Notes under the pieces: generated by a model
The model's database searches: none
What the model was told of the DNA's origin: nothing
What the model saw: only the letters and a program-made list of their open reading frames with translations
Assembly: GCF_003097615.1 (NCBI RefSeq)
Contig: NZ_QCZG01000012.1
Coordinates: 1 to 64,000 of the forward strand
Source: Pueribacillus theae
GTDB lineage: Bacteria; Bacillota; Bacilli; Bacillales; UBA6769
Reading direction: 5' to 3'
DNA: 64,000 nt
Made by a program: the position numbers and the translations under genes
Shown: positions 38,985 to 52,429 of the stretch, piece after piece
Layout: each line of letters begins with the position of its first letter
Position numbering within the stretch: the first letter of the stretch is position 1

Positions 38985-39110
38985 GAACTGGTACGGGCGG
39001 CGATGGATGAAAAATGTCTTTCCTGCTTGAACGGTCATTTTTCAATTTGCTTTCGCACATGTTTGACCGATAAGTATTGTATGCTCTCGCCCAAGGGGCG
39101 GGGGCTTTTT
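38985..39110 (+). promoter_or_regulatory. Terminator-containing leader of metG (candidate attenuator)
   Basis: Downstream of the promoter, TGAAAAATG (39008-39016) pairs with CATTTTTCA (39036-39044). A second hairpin, GCTCTCGCCC (39083-39092) with GGGCGGGGGC (39096-39105), is followed by TTTTT. The second is a strong intrinsic terminator only 32 bases before metG. No T-box or S-box sequence is visible, so the regulatory input is unknown. Confidence 0.6.
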
Positions 39111-39120
39111 CAAGCCCTGA

Positions 39121-41097
<1,977 letters not shown>

Positions 41098-41253
41098 TAT
41101 AGTGACGAAGGCAGCTTAGCATGTATATGCAAGGCTGTCTTTTGTTATTCCTATGGTTTTTGTTACCGAAATGTAACAGAAATGAAACCGTGGTGCATTC
41201 GTATTTGACCAGGTCTTTTGATATCCTTACTTAGGAAATGAAAGGGGATTATG

Positions 41254-42021
41254 ATGCTTTTTGATACGCATACGCATTTAAACGCTGAACAATTTCATGA
41301 AGATGTAGAGGACGTGATTGTTCGCGCGCAGGAAGCCGGTGTATCAGAGATGATCGTCGTCGGGTTCGATCATAAAACGATAGAAGGAGCCATCTCGCTC
41401 GTCGAACGTTATGATTTTCTATACGCGGCAGTTGGATGGCACCCAGTGGACGCCATCGAGATGAATGAGAACGATTTAAACTGGATTGAAGATCTTTGTC
41501 CGCACCCGAAAGTGGTTGCTCTCGGTGAAACAGGCCTTGATTACCATTGGGATAAATCTCCGAAAGAGGTACAGAAAACAGTTTTTAGACAGCAAATTCA
41601 GCTTGCTAAAAAAGTAAATCTCCCGCTTATCATACATAATCGTGAAGCGACGGAAGACGTGATCGCGATTTTAAAAGAAGAGGGTGCCGATGAAGTAGGC
41701 GGCATTATGCATTGTTTCAGCAGCACACTTGAAGATGCAAAAGCATGCATCGATTTGAATTTTTATATTTCGATCGGCGGGCCTGTCACATTTAAAAATG
41801 CAAAGCAATTGAAAGAAGTGGTTGCCAAGCTTCCACTTGAAAGATTATTAATTGAAACGGACTGCCCATATTTGGCGCCACATCCTTTCCGGGGGAAAAG
41901 AAACGAACCGGCCTACGTCAAATACGTTGCAGAACAAATTGCATTATTAAAAGGGATCGATTATCAAGAATTAGCCCAAAAAACGTCCGACAATGCAAAA
42001 CAGTTATTCGGCATAAACTGA
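41254..42021 (+). CDS. tatD: TatD family metal-dependent hydrolase (YabD)
   Basis: The 255-aa protein starts MLFDTHTHLNAEQF, the HxH metal motif, and has GETGLDYHW (Glu ligand), IIHNREA, GGIMHCFSS and IETDCPYLAP (Asp ligand), making a complete TatD site. Relatives are Mg-dependent 3'-5' deoxyribonucleases. The second of two adjacent ATGs (41254) fits AAAGGGG and the family start better. The 255-bp gap after the gene shows no clear feature. Confidence 0.93.
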   Translation: MLFDTHTHLNAEQFHEDVEDVIVRAQEAGVSEMIVVGFDHKTIEGAISLVERYDFLYAAVGWHPVDAIEMNENDLNWIEDLCPHPKVVALGETGLDYHWDKSPKEVQKTVFRQQIQLAKKVNLPLIIHNREATEDVIAILKEEGADEVGGIMHCFSSTLEDAKACIDLNFYISIGGPVTFKNAKQLKEVVAKLPLERLLIETDCPYLAPHPFRGKRNEPAYVKYVAEQIALLKGIDYQELAQKTSDNAKQLFGIN

Positions 42022-42276
42022 TGGATAAGTTTGTCGAATAAGCGCTGGAATAGCTTTAAGCCATAACGTTTCAACAAAGCTCTACAAATAGGCGGGAAAT
42101 TTTGTCGTGAGATTTCTCTTTTAAATCTTCTCTACCAGATGCATAATAAGCGATAACTTAACATAGTTTACCAATATTAGCGCAATTTGGGAGGGATGTT
42201 AAGAGAAAATCAATAGAGTTTTTATTCGAGTCAATTCTTTTTTAAGGTCTTTCACGCATGTAAAAGGAGGATGATG

Positions 42277-43512
42277 ATGGAAGCAAACGGGAAGCGTTTT
42301 TCCGGGCTGCTCAAGGGGAAGAAGTTTTTACTCATTCTATTTAGTGTGATTGTACTTAGTGTGGTTACTGGTTTTTCGGTGTATGAGACGATGAAATCCG
42401 ATGTCATACTTTCTCTTGATGGTAAAGAAATCCAAGTTAAGTCACATGCAAATTCAGTTGCTGAAGTGCTTGAAGAGCAAGATATTGACGTAAATCAACA
42501 CGATTTCATCGAGCCTGCATTAGATGCTGCAATTGAAGATGGAATGAAAGTTGTATGGAAACCTGCAAAGCAAGTTGTTTTAAATATAGATGGGAAGAAA
42601 CATGATATATGGACTGTGAAAGATACGGTTGGGGATGTTCTTGAAGAACGCAAAATTACAGTGAAAGAGCATGACAAAATAAACCCAGCCCAGTCAGAAG
42701 CGATTGAGGAAAATCTTGAAATTCAATTTGAGTCCGCCTTTGAAATTCCACTTGTAATTGGCGATAAAGAGAAAAAAGTGTGGACCACTTCGACTACGGT
42801 CGCTGATCTTTTAAAAGAACAAAAGGTAGAGCTTAATGAACTTGACCGAGTAGAACCTGGAAAAGATGAAGAAGTTTCCCCTGAAACGAAAATTAACGTC
42901 GTTCGCGTGGAAAAGGTCACCGATGTAGTGGAAGAAGCAGTTGCCTTTGCGACTGTAACGAAAAAAGATGGATCCCTGTCCAAAGGGAAAGAAAAAGTCA
43001 TTGATGAGGGCCAAAAAGGCAAAGTGAAGAAACATTATGAGGTCATTCTTGAGAACGGCAAAGAAGTCAAACGTAAACTGGTGAAAGAAGAGAAAGTAAA
43101 GGACAGCAAAAATCGAATTGTTGCTGTCGGAACAAAGGAAGTGCCGAAAACCGTTTCGCGTAAGCAGTCTGCGTCTTCCAACGAGCCATCTGCACAAGCT
43201 GCTGCCAAAGCGCCATCAGGCGGTAAAACGATTTATATGTCAAGCACAGCTTATACGGCAAATTGTTCCGGCTGTTCAGGTGTGACAGCAACAGGGGTTA
43301 ACTTAAAAGCAAACCCAGGAGCGAAAGTGGTTGCCGTCGATCCGAATGTCATTCCACTAGGCACAAAAGTCCATGTCGAAGGGTATGGATATGCCATTGC
43401 TGCAGACACCGGAGGGGCGATTAAAGGGAACAGAATCGATGTATTCGTTCCATCAAATTCAAAAGCAACCTCCTGGGGAAGAAAAAATGTGAAAGTAAAA
43501 ATTGTCGATTAA
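42277..43512 (+). CDS. yabE: YabE, cell-wall protein with DUF348, G5 and 3D domains
   Basis: The roughly 411-aa protein has an N-terminal membrane anchor (about residues 15-37), three DUF348 repeats (each VLDGKEIQVKSHANSVAEVL-like), a G5 domain with KKHYEVILENGKEVKRKLV, and a C-terminal 3D domain with SSTAYTANCSG, VAVDPNVIPLGTKV and AADTGGAIKGNRIDVF, whose three Asp residues define the family. 3D domains resemble lytic transglycosylase cores (RpfB-like). Three ATGs in a row follow AGGAGG at 42265-42270; the third fits the spacing best. Confidence 0.88.
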   Translation: MEANGKRFSGLLKGKKFLLILFSVIVLSVVTGFSVYETMKSDVILSLDGKEIQVKSHANSVAEVLEEQDIDVNQHDFIEPALDAAIEDGMKVVWKPAKQVVLNIDGKKHDIWTVKDTVGDVLEERKITVKEHDKINPAQSEAIEENLEIQFESAFEIPLVIGDKEKKVWTTSTTVADLLKEQKVELNELDRVEPGKDEEVSPETKINVVRVEKVTDVVEEAVAFATVTKKDGSLSKGKEKVIDEGQKGKVKKHYEVILENGKEVKRKLVKEEKVKDSKNRIVAVGTKEVPKTVSRKQSASSNEPSAQAAAKAPSGGKTIYMSSTAYTANCSGCSGVTATGVNLKANPGAKVVAVDPNVIPLGTKVHVEGYGYAIAADTGGAIKGNRIDVFVPSNSKATSWGRKNVKVKIVD

Positions 43513-43633
43513 TTTACACAGGGGTGCCTCCCTGTGTTTTTCTTTTGAAATTCTTTATTATAAATAGAGACGAGTTATGCCCTAGAAAAGTTTCATTTTT
43601 TCTTAAAGATTTTAAAAAATTTTGGAGGAATCG

Positions 43634-45065
<1,432 letters not shown>

Positions 45066-45128
45066 CTCATTTTTCTCAAATGCCTGGCATATAGTGAAGT
45101 AAGCGATGTGTTGTCAGGGGGAAGGAAT

Positions 45129-46022
45129 GTGAAGATTCAAGCAGATTCGATTGTAGCAAGAAAGTCTTACAATTGTGATATTCTCTTTCGTGTCGTTCAT
45201 ATTCATGAAGATTCACAAATTGTTGACCTCATTGGCGAAGAAATGCGGCTTTCTGCGGATGCTCCCCTTTCTGATCTTGTCCTTATGCCAGAAGAAGAAA
45301 AAAATAAATTACGGAATCAATTGAAAAAGAAAGTCGATCGTTCCTTTCGTTTATTTCGCCAAGATTTTAAGCTTTTGCAGCAAAAACGCGAATACGTTTC
45401 AACGGGCGGGTATAAGCATGACGAACGGTATTTTGAACTGCCTGGAAAAGTACTTCATGTGGACGGCGATAATCGCTATTTAGAAAAGTGCCTTCAATTA
45501 TATGAAAAGCTTGGCGTTCCGGTTGTAGGCGTCCATATGAGCGAGGCGGACATGCCGCAGCGCGTTCCCAAATTGCTTGATCAAGTCCGGCCTGATGTCT
45601 TGGTAATCACAGGGCATGATGCCTTTTTAAAAATGAAAGGCGGGAAAAAGGATTTGCAGGCGTACCGGCATTCTAAACATTTTGTGAGGACAGTAAAAGA
45701 AGTACGGACAAAAATTCGCCACCTTGATCAACTCGTTATTTTTGCCGGCGCATGCCAATCCCACTTTGAATCCCTTATTAAAGCTGGCGCAAATTTTGCA
45801 AGTTCGCCTGAACGTGTTAACATCCATGCCCTTGATCCGGTATATATCGTTTCAAAAATATGCCTTACCTCTTTTATGGATCGTGTTCACGTCATGGATG
45901 TTCTGCGCAATACGCTTTCAAACGAAGGCGGGTTGGGCGGAGTGGAGACACGCGGGCTGCTAAGAACAGGAATGCCGATCGAAAAGGACTTGGAAAAGCA
46001 AGAGGATTTGCCTTCTAATTGA
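45129..46022 (+). CDS. yabG: Sporulation-specific protease YabG
   Basis: YabG processes spore coat proteins. The 297-aa protein begins with the conserved IVARKSYNCDILFRVVHI, has GKVLHVDGDNRYLEKCLQLY and VLVITGHDAFLK, and FAGACQSHFESLI with a His/Cys pair proposed for catalysis. It starts with GTG at 45129 after GGGGGAAGG. CATATAGTGA at 45089-45098 could be a sigma-K -10 element. Confidence 0.93.
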   Translation: MKIQADSIVARKSYNCDILFRVVHIHEDSQIVDLIGEEMRLSADAPLSDLVLMPEEEKNKLRNQLKKKVDRSFRLFRQDFKLLQQKREYVSTGGYKHDERYFELPGKVLHVDGDNRYLEKCLQLYEKLGVPVVGVHMSEADMPQRVPKLLDQVRPDVLVITGHDAFLKMKGGKKDLQAYRHSKHFVRTVKEVRTKIRHLDQLVIFAGACQSHFESLIKAGANFASSPERVNIHALDPVYIVSKICLTSFMDRVHVMDVLRNTLSNEGGLGGVETRGLLRTGMPIEKDLEKQEDLPSN

Positions 46023-46087
46023 TTCTTCCTCTTATACATATTTTATTTGCCAATTGTAAAGGATAAGCCATAATACAAAAATAATGA

Positions 46088-46117
46088 TTGACAACAAAAT
46101 TAATACGTTGTTATAAT
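46088..46117 (+). promoter_or_regulatory. Strong sigma-A promoter P1 of veg
   Basis: Perfect hexamers TTGACA (46088-46093) and TATAAT (46112-46117) are separated by 18 bases. Confidence 0.75.
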
Positions 46118-46138
46118 TTAGGATTCGTTTCCTTTCAT

Positions 46139-46168
46139 TTGACAAAAAACAACAATCTGTGTTAAAAT
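46139..46168 (+). promoter_or_regulatory. Second sigma-A promoter P2 of veg
   Basis: TTGACA (46139-46144), an 18-base spacer and TAAAAT (46163-46168) form a second promoter 51 bases downstream of P1, as in the two-promoter veg region of B. subtilis. Confidence 0.7.
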
Positions 46169-46194
46169 TTGAGTAAGTGAGGTGGATGTGTCTA

Positions 46195-46461
46195 ATGGGT
46201 AAAACAATAGTTGAGATCAAGGAAGCTTTAGATGCTCGTATCGGTAAACCATTAACATTAAAGGCAAATGGTGGACGCCGTAAAACGATTGAAAGATCCG
46301 GCATCCTAGAAGAAACATTCCCATCTGTATTTATTATAAAATTAGATCAAGATTCAAATTCATTTGAACGGGTTTCTTATAGCTACACAGATGTTTTAAC
46401 AGAAACAGTCGAACTTACATTTGGAGATGACAAAAAGAAGGCAGTTGTAGTTGGGCAGTAA
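46195..46461 (+). CDS. veg: Veg protein (biofilm-related)
   Basis: The 88-aa protein carries the near-invariant Veg core [20 protein letters not shown] and [21 protein letters not shown]. Veg promotes biofilm formation in B. subtilis by countering SinR; biochemistry is limited. The ATG at 46195 gives the known length; the frame is open from 46177 without a ribosome site. Confidence 0.95.
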   Translation: MGKTIVEIKEALDARIGKPLTLKANGGRRKTIERSGILEETFPSVFIIKLDQDSNSFERVSYSYTDVLTETVELTFGDDKKKAVVVGQ

Positions 46462-46487
46462 GGCGTATGTCATACTGCTTTTTTTTT
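46455..46487 (+). terminator. Intrinsic terminator of veg
   Basis: GCAGTA, which includes the stop codon region, pairs with TACTGC across 12 bases and is followed by nine T residues. Confidence 0.8.
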
Positions 46488-46511
46488 GGCCAAAAAAGGA
46501 AAAACAAATTC

Positions 46512-46541
46512 GTTATAGTTTTTTCTCTGTCCCACATAATA
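46512..46541 (+). promoter_or_regulatory. Probable sigma-G promoter of sspF
   Basis: CATAATA at 46535-46541 matches the sigma-G -10 consensus CATWMTA, with GTTATA at 46512-46517 as the -35, 17 bases upstream. sspF is a late forespore gene. Confidence 0.55.
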
Positions 46542-46591
46542 AAGGTGAGGAATGATTCCTCGCTTGCAAGGGCAGAAAGGGGATGGAAAGA

Positions 46592-46774
46592 GTGGCAAGA
46601 AGAGGTGGCGTAATGTCTGATCGCTTAAAAGAAGAGATTGCAAAAGAATTGGGCTTTTACGATACCGTTCAAAAAGAAGGCTGGGGAGGAATTCGCGCCC
46701 GTGATGCCGGGAACATGGTGAAGCGCGCGATTCAAAAGGCCGAAGAACAGTTAGGTAACCAGAAGCAGTCTTAA
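46592..46774 (+). CDS. sspF: Small acid-soluble spore protein SspF
   Basis: The 60-aa protein is an alpha/beta-type SASP relative that coats spore [38 protein letters not shown]. It lies between veg and ispE as in B. subtilis. The GTG at 46592 has AAAGGGG nine bases upstream; the ATG at 46583 touches that site and is unlikely. Confidence 0.93.
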   Translation: MARRGGVMSDRLKEEIAKELGFYDTVQKEGWGGIRARDAGNMVKRAIQKAEEQLGNQKQS

Positions 46775-46810
46775 TTGCCATTAGAAAATCTTTCATAAAT
46801 TTGCCTTTGT

Positions 46811-46842
46811 AGAACCGGAGCCTTAGTGGCTTCGGTTTTTTG
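46811..46842 (+). terminator. Intrinsic terminator after sspF
   Basis: GAACCGGAGCC and GGCTTCGGTTTT form a stem around TTAGT with a T run. Confidence 0.75.
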
Positions 46843-46949
46843 TTATACTGTATTTGCTGCTTACTTGAGGCTTGCAGACCGTGAAGCTTTTTTAATAAGA
46901 TAATGAAGAAATTAATCATAGAAAGTCAAGAGATGAGTAGGTGACATGG

Positions 46950-47801
46950 TTGAGATTATCCGTAAAAGCGCCCGCAAAAATAAATTTGGCATTAGATGTT
47001 CTGTATAAGAGGGAAGATAACTATCATGAGGTAAAAATGGTTATGACGACGATTGATTTAGCCGATCGTATCGAAATAATGGAGCTTAGTGAAGATGTGA
47101 TTGAAATTGATTCGTCAGACGGATTTATTCCGGTTGATAAGCGAAACCTTGCTTATAAAGCGGCAGAATTGCTGAAATCTCGTTTTGGCATCAGAAAGGG
47201 ATGTAAAATTGAAATCACAAAAATCATTCCGGTTGCGGCCGGCCTTGCAGGGGGAAGCAGTGATTGCGCCGCCGTTTTAAAAGGGTTGAATCAGATGTGG
47301 AAGCTTGGCTTAACAACGCAGGAACTTGCCGAATTAGGCGCCGAAATCGGATCGGACGTTTCATTTTGCGTTTATGGCGGTACGGCGCTAGCAACAGGAA
47401 GAGGCGAAATCATTGAGAAAATCGCTTCACCCCTTCCTGTATGGGTGGTGCTCGCAAAGCCCCCAATCAGCGTCTCTACGTCAGACATTTATCAAAAGTT
47501 GGACGTGAACACTTGCAGGCACCCGGACGTTGAGCAAATGGTGAAAGCCCTTGAACAAAAAAATTATGCATTAATGTGCGAACAGCTTGGCAATTCCCTT
47601 GAAGATGTAACGATGAAGTACTATCCGAAAGTCGCGAAAATTAAACAGCAAATGGAAAAGCTGGGCGCTGACGGCGTTTTAATGAGCGGAAGCGGGCCAA
47701 CCGTATTTGGGTTAACCCGGTTTGAAAACAAGAAGCATAGGCTTGTGAATGGGTTGCGTGGTTTTTGCAACCAAGTGTATGCTGTACGGCTGATCGGTTA
47801 A
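46950..47801 (+). CDS. ispE: 4-diphosphocytidyl-2-C-methyl-D-erythritol kinase
   Basis: IspE phosphorylates an intermediate of the MEP isoprenoid pathway. The roughly 283-aa GHMP kinase has [12 protein letters not shown], the ATP loop [20 protein letters not shown] and [11 protein letters not shown]. The start is uncertain: the TTG at 46950 follows AGGTGA at a suitable distance, while a GTG at 46941 has none. Confidence 0.94.
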   Translation: MRLSVKAPAKINLALDVLYKREDNYHEVKMVMTTIDLADRIEIMELSEDVIEIDSSDGFIPVDKRNLAYKAAELLKSRFGIRKGCKIEITKIIPVAAGLAGGSSDCAAVLKGLNQMWKLGLTTQELAELGAEIGSDVSFCVYGGTALATGRGEIIEKIASPLPVWVVLAKPPISVSTSDIYQKLDVNTCRHPDVEQMVKALEQKNYALMCEQLGNSLEDVTMKYYPKVAKIKQQMEKLGADGVLMSGSGPTVFGLTRFENKKHRLVNGLRGFCNQVYAVRLIG

Positions 47802-47844
47802 TACTAGGTTGTTAAACCCGTATGAAAATGATATATTTTAATTA

Positions 47845-47857
47845 AAACATTCGGATT
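47845..47857 (-). promoter_or_regulatory. Possible PurBox before purR
   Basis: On the minus strand AAATCCGAATGTT matches 11 of 13 positions of the PurBox consensus. It sits 14 bases before the purR start and overlaps the ribosome site region. purR is autoregulated in B. subtilis, but no second half-site was identified. Confidence 0.3.
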
Positions 47858-47871
47858 TTGGAGGGTTACCC

Positions 47872-48711
47872 ATGAAAATAAGGCGCAGTGGGCGTTTAGT
47901 TGATATGACACATTACTTGCTTCTACACCCTTATCAACTCGTGCCTTTAACTTTTTTTTCTGAGCGTTATCGATCGGCGAAGTCTTCAATTAGCGAAGAT
48001 TTGGTGATTATAAAAGAACAATTCGAACAACAAGGGATTGGAACAATTTTGACTGTTCCAGGGGCTGCCGGCGGGGTGAAATTTATTTCCAAAATGAGCA
48101 AGCAAGAAGCTATAAAAATTGAGGAAGAGCTTAAGCAATTGCTTGCAGTTCCTGAGCGCATTTTACCGGGCGGTTACTTATATATGACAGACATTCTTGG
48201 CCATCCGAAGTATATTAATCAAATTGGCCGGTTGTTTGCTTCCGTCTTTTCTGGCAATCAAATTGATGTTGTCATGACCGTCGCTACAAAGGGAATCCCT
48301 CTTGCTTATTCTGTTGCTTCCCATTTGAATGTCCCTGTTGTCGTCGTCCGAAGGGACAGCCGCGTGACAGAAGGATCAACCGTTAGCATCAATTATATTT
48401 CCGGATCCTCGAAACGGATCCAAACGATGACCCTTGCAAGGAGAAGCTTAACAGCAGGAGCCAATGTATTAATTATTGATGACTTTATGAAAGCGGGAGG
48501 AACGATTAACGGCATGATCAGCCTTCTTGATGAATTTCAAGCGACTCTTGCAGGGATTGGTGTTTTCGTGGAATCTGAAGGAACAGAAGAACGACTTGTT
48601 GAAAAATATGTCTCAATGTTAAAATTAACTCGTGTTGATGAAAAAGAAAAACGTATTGAAATTGCCACCGGCAATTATACGGATGAAGAAGAAAAATTTT
48701 TATCCCGGTGA
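47872..48711 (+). CDS. purR: Purine operon repressor PurR
   Basis: PurR represses purine synthesis genes and is released by PRPP. The 279-aa protein has an N-terminal winged helix and a phosphoribosyltransferase-like C-terminal domain with the PRPP-binding motif VLIIDDFMKAGGT near residue 205. The ATG follows GGAGGG. ridA, spoVG, glmU and prs follow, as in B. subtilis. Confidence 0.95.
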   Translation: MKIRRSGRLVDMTHYLLLHPYQLVPLTFFSERYRSAKSSISEDLVIIKEQFEQQGIGTILTVPGAAGGVKFISKMSKQEAIKIEEELKQLLAVPERILPGGYLYMTDILGHPKYINQIGRLFASVFSGNQIDVVMTVATKGIPLAYSVASHLNVPVVVVRRDSRVTEGSTVSINYISGSSKRIQTMTLARRSLTAGANVLIIDDFMKAGGTINGMISLLDEFQATLAGIGVFVESEGTEERLVEKYVSMLKLTRVDEKEKRIEIATGNYTDEEEKFLSR

Positions 48712-48778
48712 ACCTTCGTAAGGACCCCCACAAGGATGTCGCAGAAGTCTAAGCGGGGATAACGGACGGTAACACCTC
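48712..48778 (-). repeat. Palindromic intergenic repeat, family 2, copy after purR
   Basis: Read on the minus strand this is GGTGTTACCGTCCGTTATCC, CGCTTAGACTTCTGC, GTGGGGGTCCTTACG. The same ordered blocks appear at 54016-54096 and, less well conserved, at 36051-36121. It starts at the purR stop codon. Confidence 0.65.
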
Positions 48779-48843
48779 AATAAATCTTGCTTTAAAGGAA
48801 GAATGATTTGAACTTTTCATTTACTAGGAAAGGGAAGGTAGAC

Positions 48844-49218
48844 ATGAAAAAAATCGAAACGAACGGCGCTCCGGCAGCGATAGGTCCTTATTCCCAGGGA
48901 ATCGCGATCGATAACTTTTTTTTCACTTCTGGGCAGATTCCGCTAACGCCTGAAGGAAAGATGGCTGAGCAAGACATAACGAAACAGACGCACCAAGTAT
49001 TTGCTAATCTTAAAGCGGTATTGGAAGCGGCAGGCGCTTCTTTTGATTCGGTTATAAAAACAACAGTGTATATTAAAGACATGAATGATTTTCCTGTCAT
49101 CAACGACATTTACGCTTCCTATTTCGGCGAACACAAGCCTGCCAGATCTTGTGTCGAAGTCGCAAGATTGCCGAAGGATGCATTGATTGAAATCGATTTG
49201 ATCGCACGAATGTATTAA
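48844..49218 (+). CDS. ridA: RidA family enamine/imine deaminase (YabJ)
   Basis: RidA hydrolyses reactive enamines released by PLP enzymes. The 124-aa protein has [22 protein letters not shown], the catalytic Arg in [20 protein letters not shown] and the Glu of the same block. YabJ is cotranscribed with purR and spoVG in B. subtilis. The ATG at 48844 follows AAAGGGAAGG. Confidence 0.95.
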   Translation: MKKIETNGAPAAIGPYSQGIAIDNFFFTSGQIPLTPEGKMAEQDITKQTHQVFANLKAVLEAAGASFDSVIKTTVYIKDMNDFPVINDIYASYFGEHKPARSCVEVARLPKDALIEIDLIARMY

Positions 49219-49273
49219 AACTGGAAAAATTTAAACAGTTAGGAATTAATTTCAAGATTTTATCAAATTATAG

Positions 49274-49300
49274 AAGGAAATGTTCCCGCCTTGTTGAATA
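49274..49300 (+). promoter_or_regulatory. Sigma-H promoter of spoVG
   Basis: AAGGAAAT (49274-49281) and GTTGAATA (49293-49300), separated by 11 bases, match the sigma-H pattern RnAGGAwWW and RnnGAATww. spoVG is the classic sigma-H target. Confidence 0.72.
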
Positions 49301-49346
49301 GTGATATATACGCTTATTTTTGACTCTGCAAAAAGGTGGGATTTCA

Positions 49347-49640
49347 ATGGAGATAACTGATGTAAGATTACGTCGCGTCAATACAGAAGGGCGAATGAGA
49401 GCGATTGCCTCCATTACACTCGATCGAGAGTTTGTCGTCCATGATATTCGTGTGATCGATGGGAATAACGGGCTGTTCGTGGCAATGCCAAGCAAGCGTA
49501 CACCGGACGGTGAATTCCGGGATATTGCACACCCAATTACATCGAATACGAGAGAAAAGATTCAAACTGCTGTATTGGCGGAATATGAGCGTGTCGGCGA
49601 TTCTGAAGAAACTTCCCTTGAAGAAGCAGGCGCATCGTAA
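49347..49640 (+). CDS. spoVG: SpoVG, RNA-binding regulator of sporulation and cell division
   Basis: The 97-aa protein matches SpoVG throughout: [50 protein letters not shown]. SpoVG affects septation and many stationary-phase processes. The ATG at 49347 follows AAAGGTGG. The C-terminal tail is short and acidic. Confidence 0.96.
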   Translation: MEITDVRLRRVNTEGRMRAIASITLDREFVVHDIRVIDGNNGLFVAMPSKRTPDGEFRDIAHPITSNTREKIQTAVLAEYERVGDSEETSLEEAGAS

Positions 49641-49731
49641 AGCAGAAGCTGTCGATTTCTTCACTTTTGGGTTAGGCATTTGATGCCATATGAACGAATG
49701 TTTCTAAAATTTGATGACACCAGGGAGCATG

Positions 49732-49766
49732 GAACCTAACGATGGGATTAGGTTCTTTTTCTTTTG
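49732..49766 (+). terminator. Intrinsic terminator after spoVG
   Basis: GAACCTAA and TTAGGTTC form an 8-bp stem with a short loop, followed by TTTTTCTTTT. Confidence 0.78.
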
Positions 49767-49851
49767 GGGAGTTTGCTTTCCTTGAAAAAGACGTGTTTTT
49801 GAGATATATTCGAATAGTAGAATTTGCGTTTCTGGAGGTAATTAACTATTT

Positions 49852-51237
49852 ATGAAAAATCGTTATGCGGTTATTTTAGCCGCCGGTCAAGGGACGAGAA
49901 TGAAATCAAAATTATATAAAGTACTGCACCCTGTGTGCGGAAAACCGATGATCTTACATATTGTTGATCAAGTAAAACAGCTTGGTATAGAGGATATTGT
50001 AACAGTCATTGGGCATGGTGCCGAGAAAGTGAAAGAAACGGTCGGCGAATCCGTCCTTTATGCACTGCAATCTGAACAACTTGGTACAGCTCATGCCGTC
50101 TTGCAAGCCCGCGATCATCTCGCACATCAAGATGGTGTTACGATCGTTCTGTGCGGGGATACACCGCTTATTACAAAAGAGACAATAGAGAAGCTGATTA
50201 ACCACCACCAACAAACAAACGCGAAAGCAACCGTTTTAACCGCTTCAACAAATGAACCGGCAGGATACGGCCGGATCGTGCGCAATTCTGATGGCAATGT
50301 TGAGCGGATTGTTGAAGAAAAGGATGCGACAGAGGATGAGAAGCGCATTACGGAAATTAATACAGGAACATATTGTTTTGACAATAAATACTTATTTGAC
50401 GTATTGCGTGAGGTAAAAAACGACAATGCACAAGGTGAATATTACCTTCCAGATGTCATCGAAATTTTGAAAAAGAAAAACGAAGTGATTGCAGCTTATG
50501 CGACAGACGATTTCGATGAGACAATTGGGGTAAACGATCGGCTCGCGCTTTCAAAGGCAGAAGCAAGCATGAAAAAGCGAATCAATGAGAAGCACATGAA
50601 AAATGGCGTTACGATCATTGACCCTGACAATACATATATTTCTGCAGAGGTTGAAATTGGACAGGATACGATCATTAAGCCTGGAAGCATCTTGAGCGGA
50701 AGTGTAAAAATCGGCGAAGACTGCCTGATTGGGCCGCAAACGGAAATCGTTGATAGCATCATCGGGGATCGTACAACGATTAGGCAATCTGTCGTTTGTG
50801 AAAGCAAAATCGGAAGTGGCGCTGCCATTGGCCCATTCGCCCACATTCGTCCGCAATCAACACTTGGCGACAACATCAAAATTGGAAATTTCGTTGAGGT
50901 AAAAAAATCAACCATCGAAGACGGGGCAAAGGCTTCCCATCTCAGCTACATAGGCGATGCCGAGATTGGAAAAGATGTAAATATTGGATGCGGTACAATT
51001 ACAGTGAATTATGATGGAAAGAATAAACATCTTACAAAAGTGGAAGAAGGAGCCTTTATCGGCTGCAATACGAATTTGATTGCTCCTGTAACCGTTGGAA
51101 AGGATGCTTATGTTGCGGCGGGATCAACAATTACGGAAAACGTCCCCGCTGAAGCGCTTTCGATTGCCCGGTCAAGACAAATAAACAAAGAAGAATATGT
51201 AAAACGTAAACAAAACAATGACGAAGGGAAAAACTGA
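49852..51237 (+). CDS. glmU: Bifunctional UDP-N-acetylglucosamine synthesis enzyme GlmU
   Basis: GlmU acetylates glucosamine 1-phosphate and then couples it to UTP, supplying wall precursors. The 461-aa protein has the uridylyltransferase start [20 protein letters not shown] and a C-terminal left-handed beta-helix of hexapeptide repeats (about 255-440) with the acetyltransferase [11 protein letters not shown]. prs begins three bases after its stop. Confidence 0.97.
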   Translation: MKNRYAVILAAGQGTRMKSKLYKVLHPVCGKPMILHIVDQVKQLGIEDIVTVIGHGAEKVKETVGESVLYALQSEQLGTAHAVLQARDHLAHQDGVTIVLCGDTPLITKETIEKLINHHQQTNAKATVLTASTNEPAGYGRIVRNSDGNVERIVEEKDATEDEKRITEINTGTYCFDNKYLFDVLREVKNDNAQGEYYLPDVIEILKKKNEVIAAYATDDFDETIGVNDRLALSKAEASMKKRINEKHMKNGVTIIDPDNTYISAEVEIGQDTIIKPGSILSGSVKIGEDCLIGPQTEIVDSIIGDRTTIRQSVVCESKIGSGAAIGPFAHIRPQSTLGDNIKIGNFVEVKKSTIEDGAKASHLSYIGDAEIGKDVNIGCGTITVNYDGKNKHLTKVEEGAFIGCNTNLIAPVTVGKDAYVAAGSTITENVPAEALSIARSRQINKEEYVKRKQNNDEGKN

Positions 51238-51240
51238 GAC

Positions 51241-52191
51241 ATGTCAAATTACCTCAACTCCAGCTTAAAGGTCTTCACGTTAAACTCAAACCCAGGATTA
51301 GCTAATGAAATTGTCAAAAGCATTGGTGTTGAATTAGGTAAATCTTCGGTTCAGCGTTTTAGCGATGGAGAAATCCAAATCAACATCGAAGAAAGTATTC
51401 GAGGATGCGACGTCTTTGTCATACAGTCCACTTCAGATCCAGTAAACGAGCATCTCATGGAATTATTAATTATGATCGATGCTTTAAAACGCGCTTCCGC
51501 TGCGACAATTAATATAGTTATCCCATATTACGGATACGCTAGACAAGATCGGAAAGCGAGAGCACGTGAACCAATCACGGCTAAACTCGTTGCAAATTTA
51601 TTGGAAACGGCTGGTGCCACCCGTGTCCTTTCGATCGATTTACACGCGCCGCAAATCCAGGGCTTTTTCGACATCCCTGTTGACCAGTTAATGGCCGTTC
51701 CGATATTGGCAAGTTACTTTAAACAGAAAGAATTATACGATGTTGTGGTCGTTTCCCCTGATCACGGCGGTGTAACACGCGCCAGGAGATTAGCTGATCG
51801 CCTTAAAACACCAATTGCGATCATTGATAAGCGCAGACCCCGCCCAAACGTTGCTGAAGTGATGAACATAATCGGCGATATTGAAGGAAAGACTGCGATT
51901 ATTATTGATGATATCATTGATACAGCAGGCACGATTACACTGGCGTCAAATGCGCTGCTCGAAAGAGGGGCAAAGGAAGTGTATGCTTGCTGCACCCATC
52001 CTGTTTTGTCAGGGCCGGCAATTGAACGCATCGAAAGTTCAAGCATTAAAGAACTTGTTGTCACAAACTCGATTCTTTTACCCGAAGAAAAAATGATCGA
52101 TAAAATTACTCAGCTATCGATTGCTTCCCTCATGGCTGAAGCGATTATTCGTGTATATGAAAGGCAATCTGTCAGTACGTTATTTGATTAA
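51241..52191 (+). CDS. prs: Ribose-phosphate pyrophosphokinase
   Basis: Prs makes PRPP, the substrate for purine, pyrimidine, histidine and NAD synthesis and the effector of PurR. The 316-aa protein has the flexible loop [20 protein letters not shown] and the PRPP motif [14 protein letters not shown]. No ribosome site is visible beyond GAAGGG in the end of glmU, which suggests coupled translation. Confidence 0.97.
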   Translation: MSNYLNSSLKVFTLNSNPGLANEIVKSIGVELGKSSVQRFSDGEIQINIEESIRGCDVFVIQSTSDPVNEHLMELLIMIDALKRASAATINIVIPYYGYARQDRKARAREPITAKLVANLLETAGATRVLSIDLHAPQIQGFFDIPVDQLMAVPILASYFKQKELYDVVVVSPDHGGVTRARRLADRLKTPIAIIDKRRPRPNVAEVMNIIGDIEGKTAIIIDDIIDTAGTITLASNALLERGAKEVYACCTHPVLSGPAIERIESSSIKELVVTNSILLPEEKMIDKITQLSIASLMAEAIIRVYERQSVSTLFD

Positions 52192-52429
52192 TCAATAGAA
52201 TGCCGCTTCAAAAGGGAGGGCAATAAGAGCGGAAAACTCCGTGAAAATAATAAACTTCGCACATCCTCTGCCCTCTAGTTTTTTAAAATGATGTTTAATG
52301 TTTAGACCTAGTTGGAATCGGAAATAAAAGACAGATAGGTATTCAACCAATTGGAGCTTACGTCTACTTATAGACGTTCACGCATAAATGCGTTTACTTA
52401 GACTCGACTTTCAGAAAGGGATGAAGAAC

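Noticed and set aside
38985-39110. metG leader as a T-box
   Set aside because: No TGGNACCGCG or GGTGGCAACGC-type T-box sequence and no AGAGAG/specifier arrangement was found.
42022-42270. c-di-AMP riboswitch before yabE
   Set aside because: The gap was read for the conserved core sequences of that class and none were seen.
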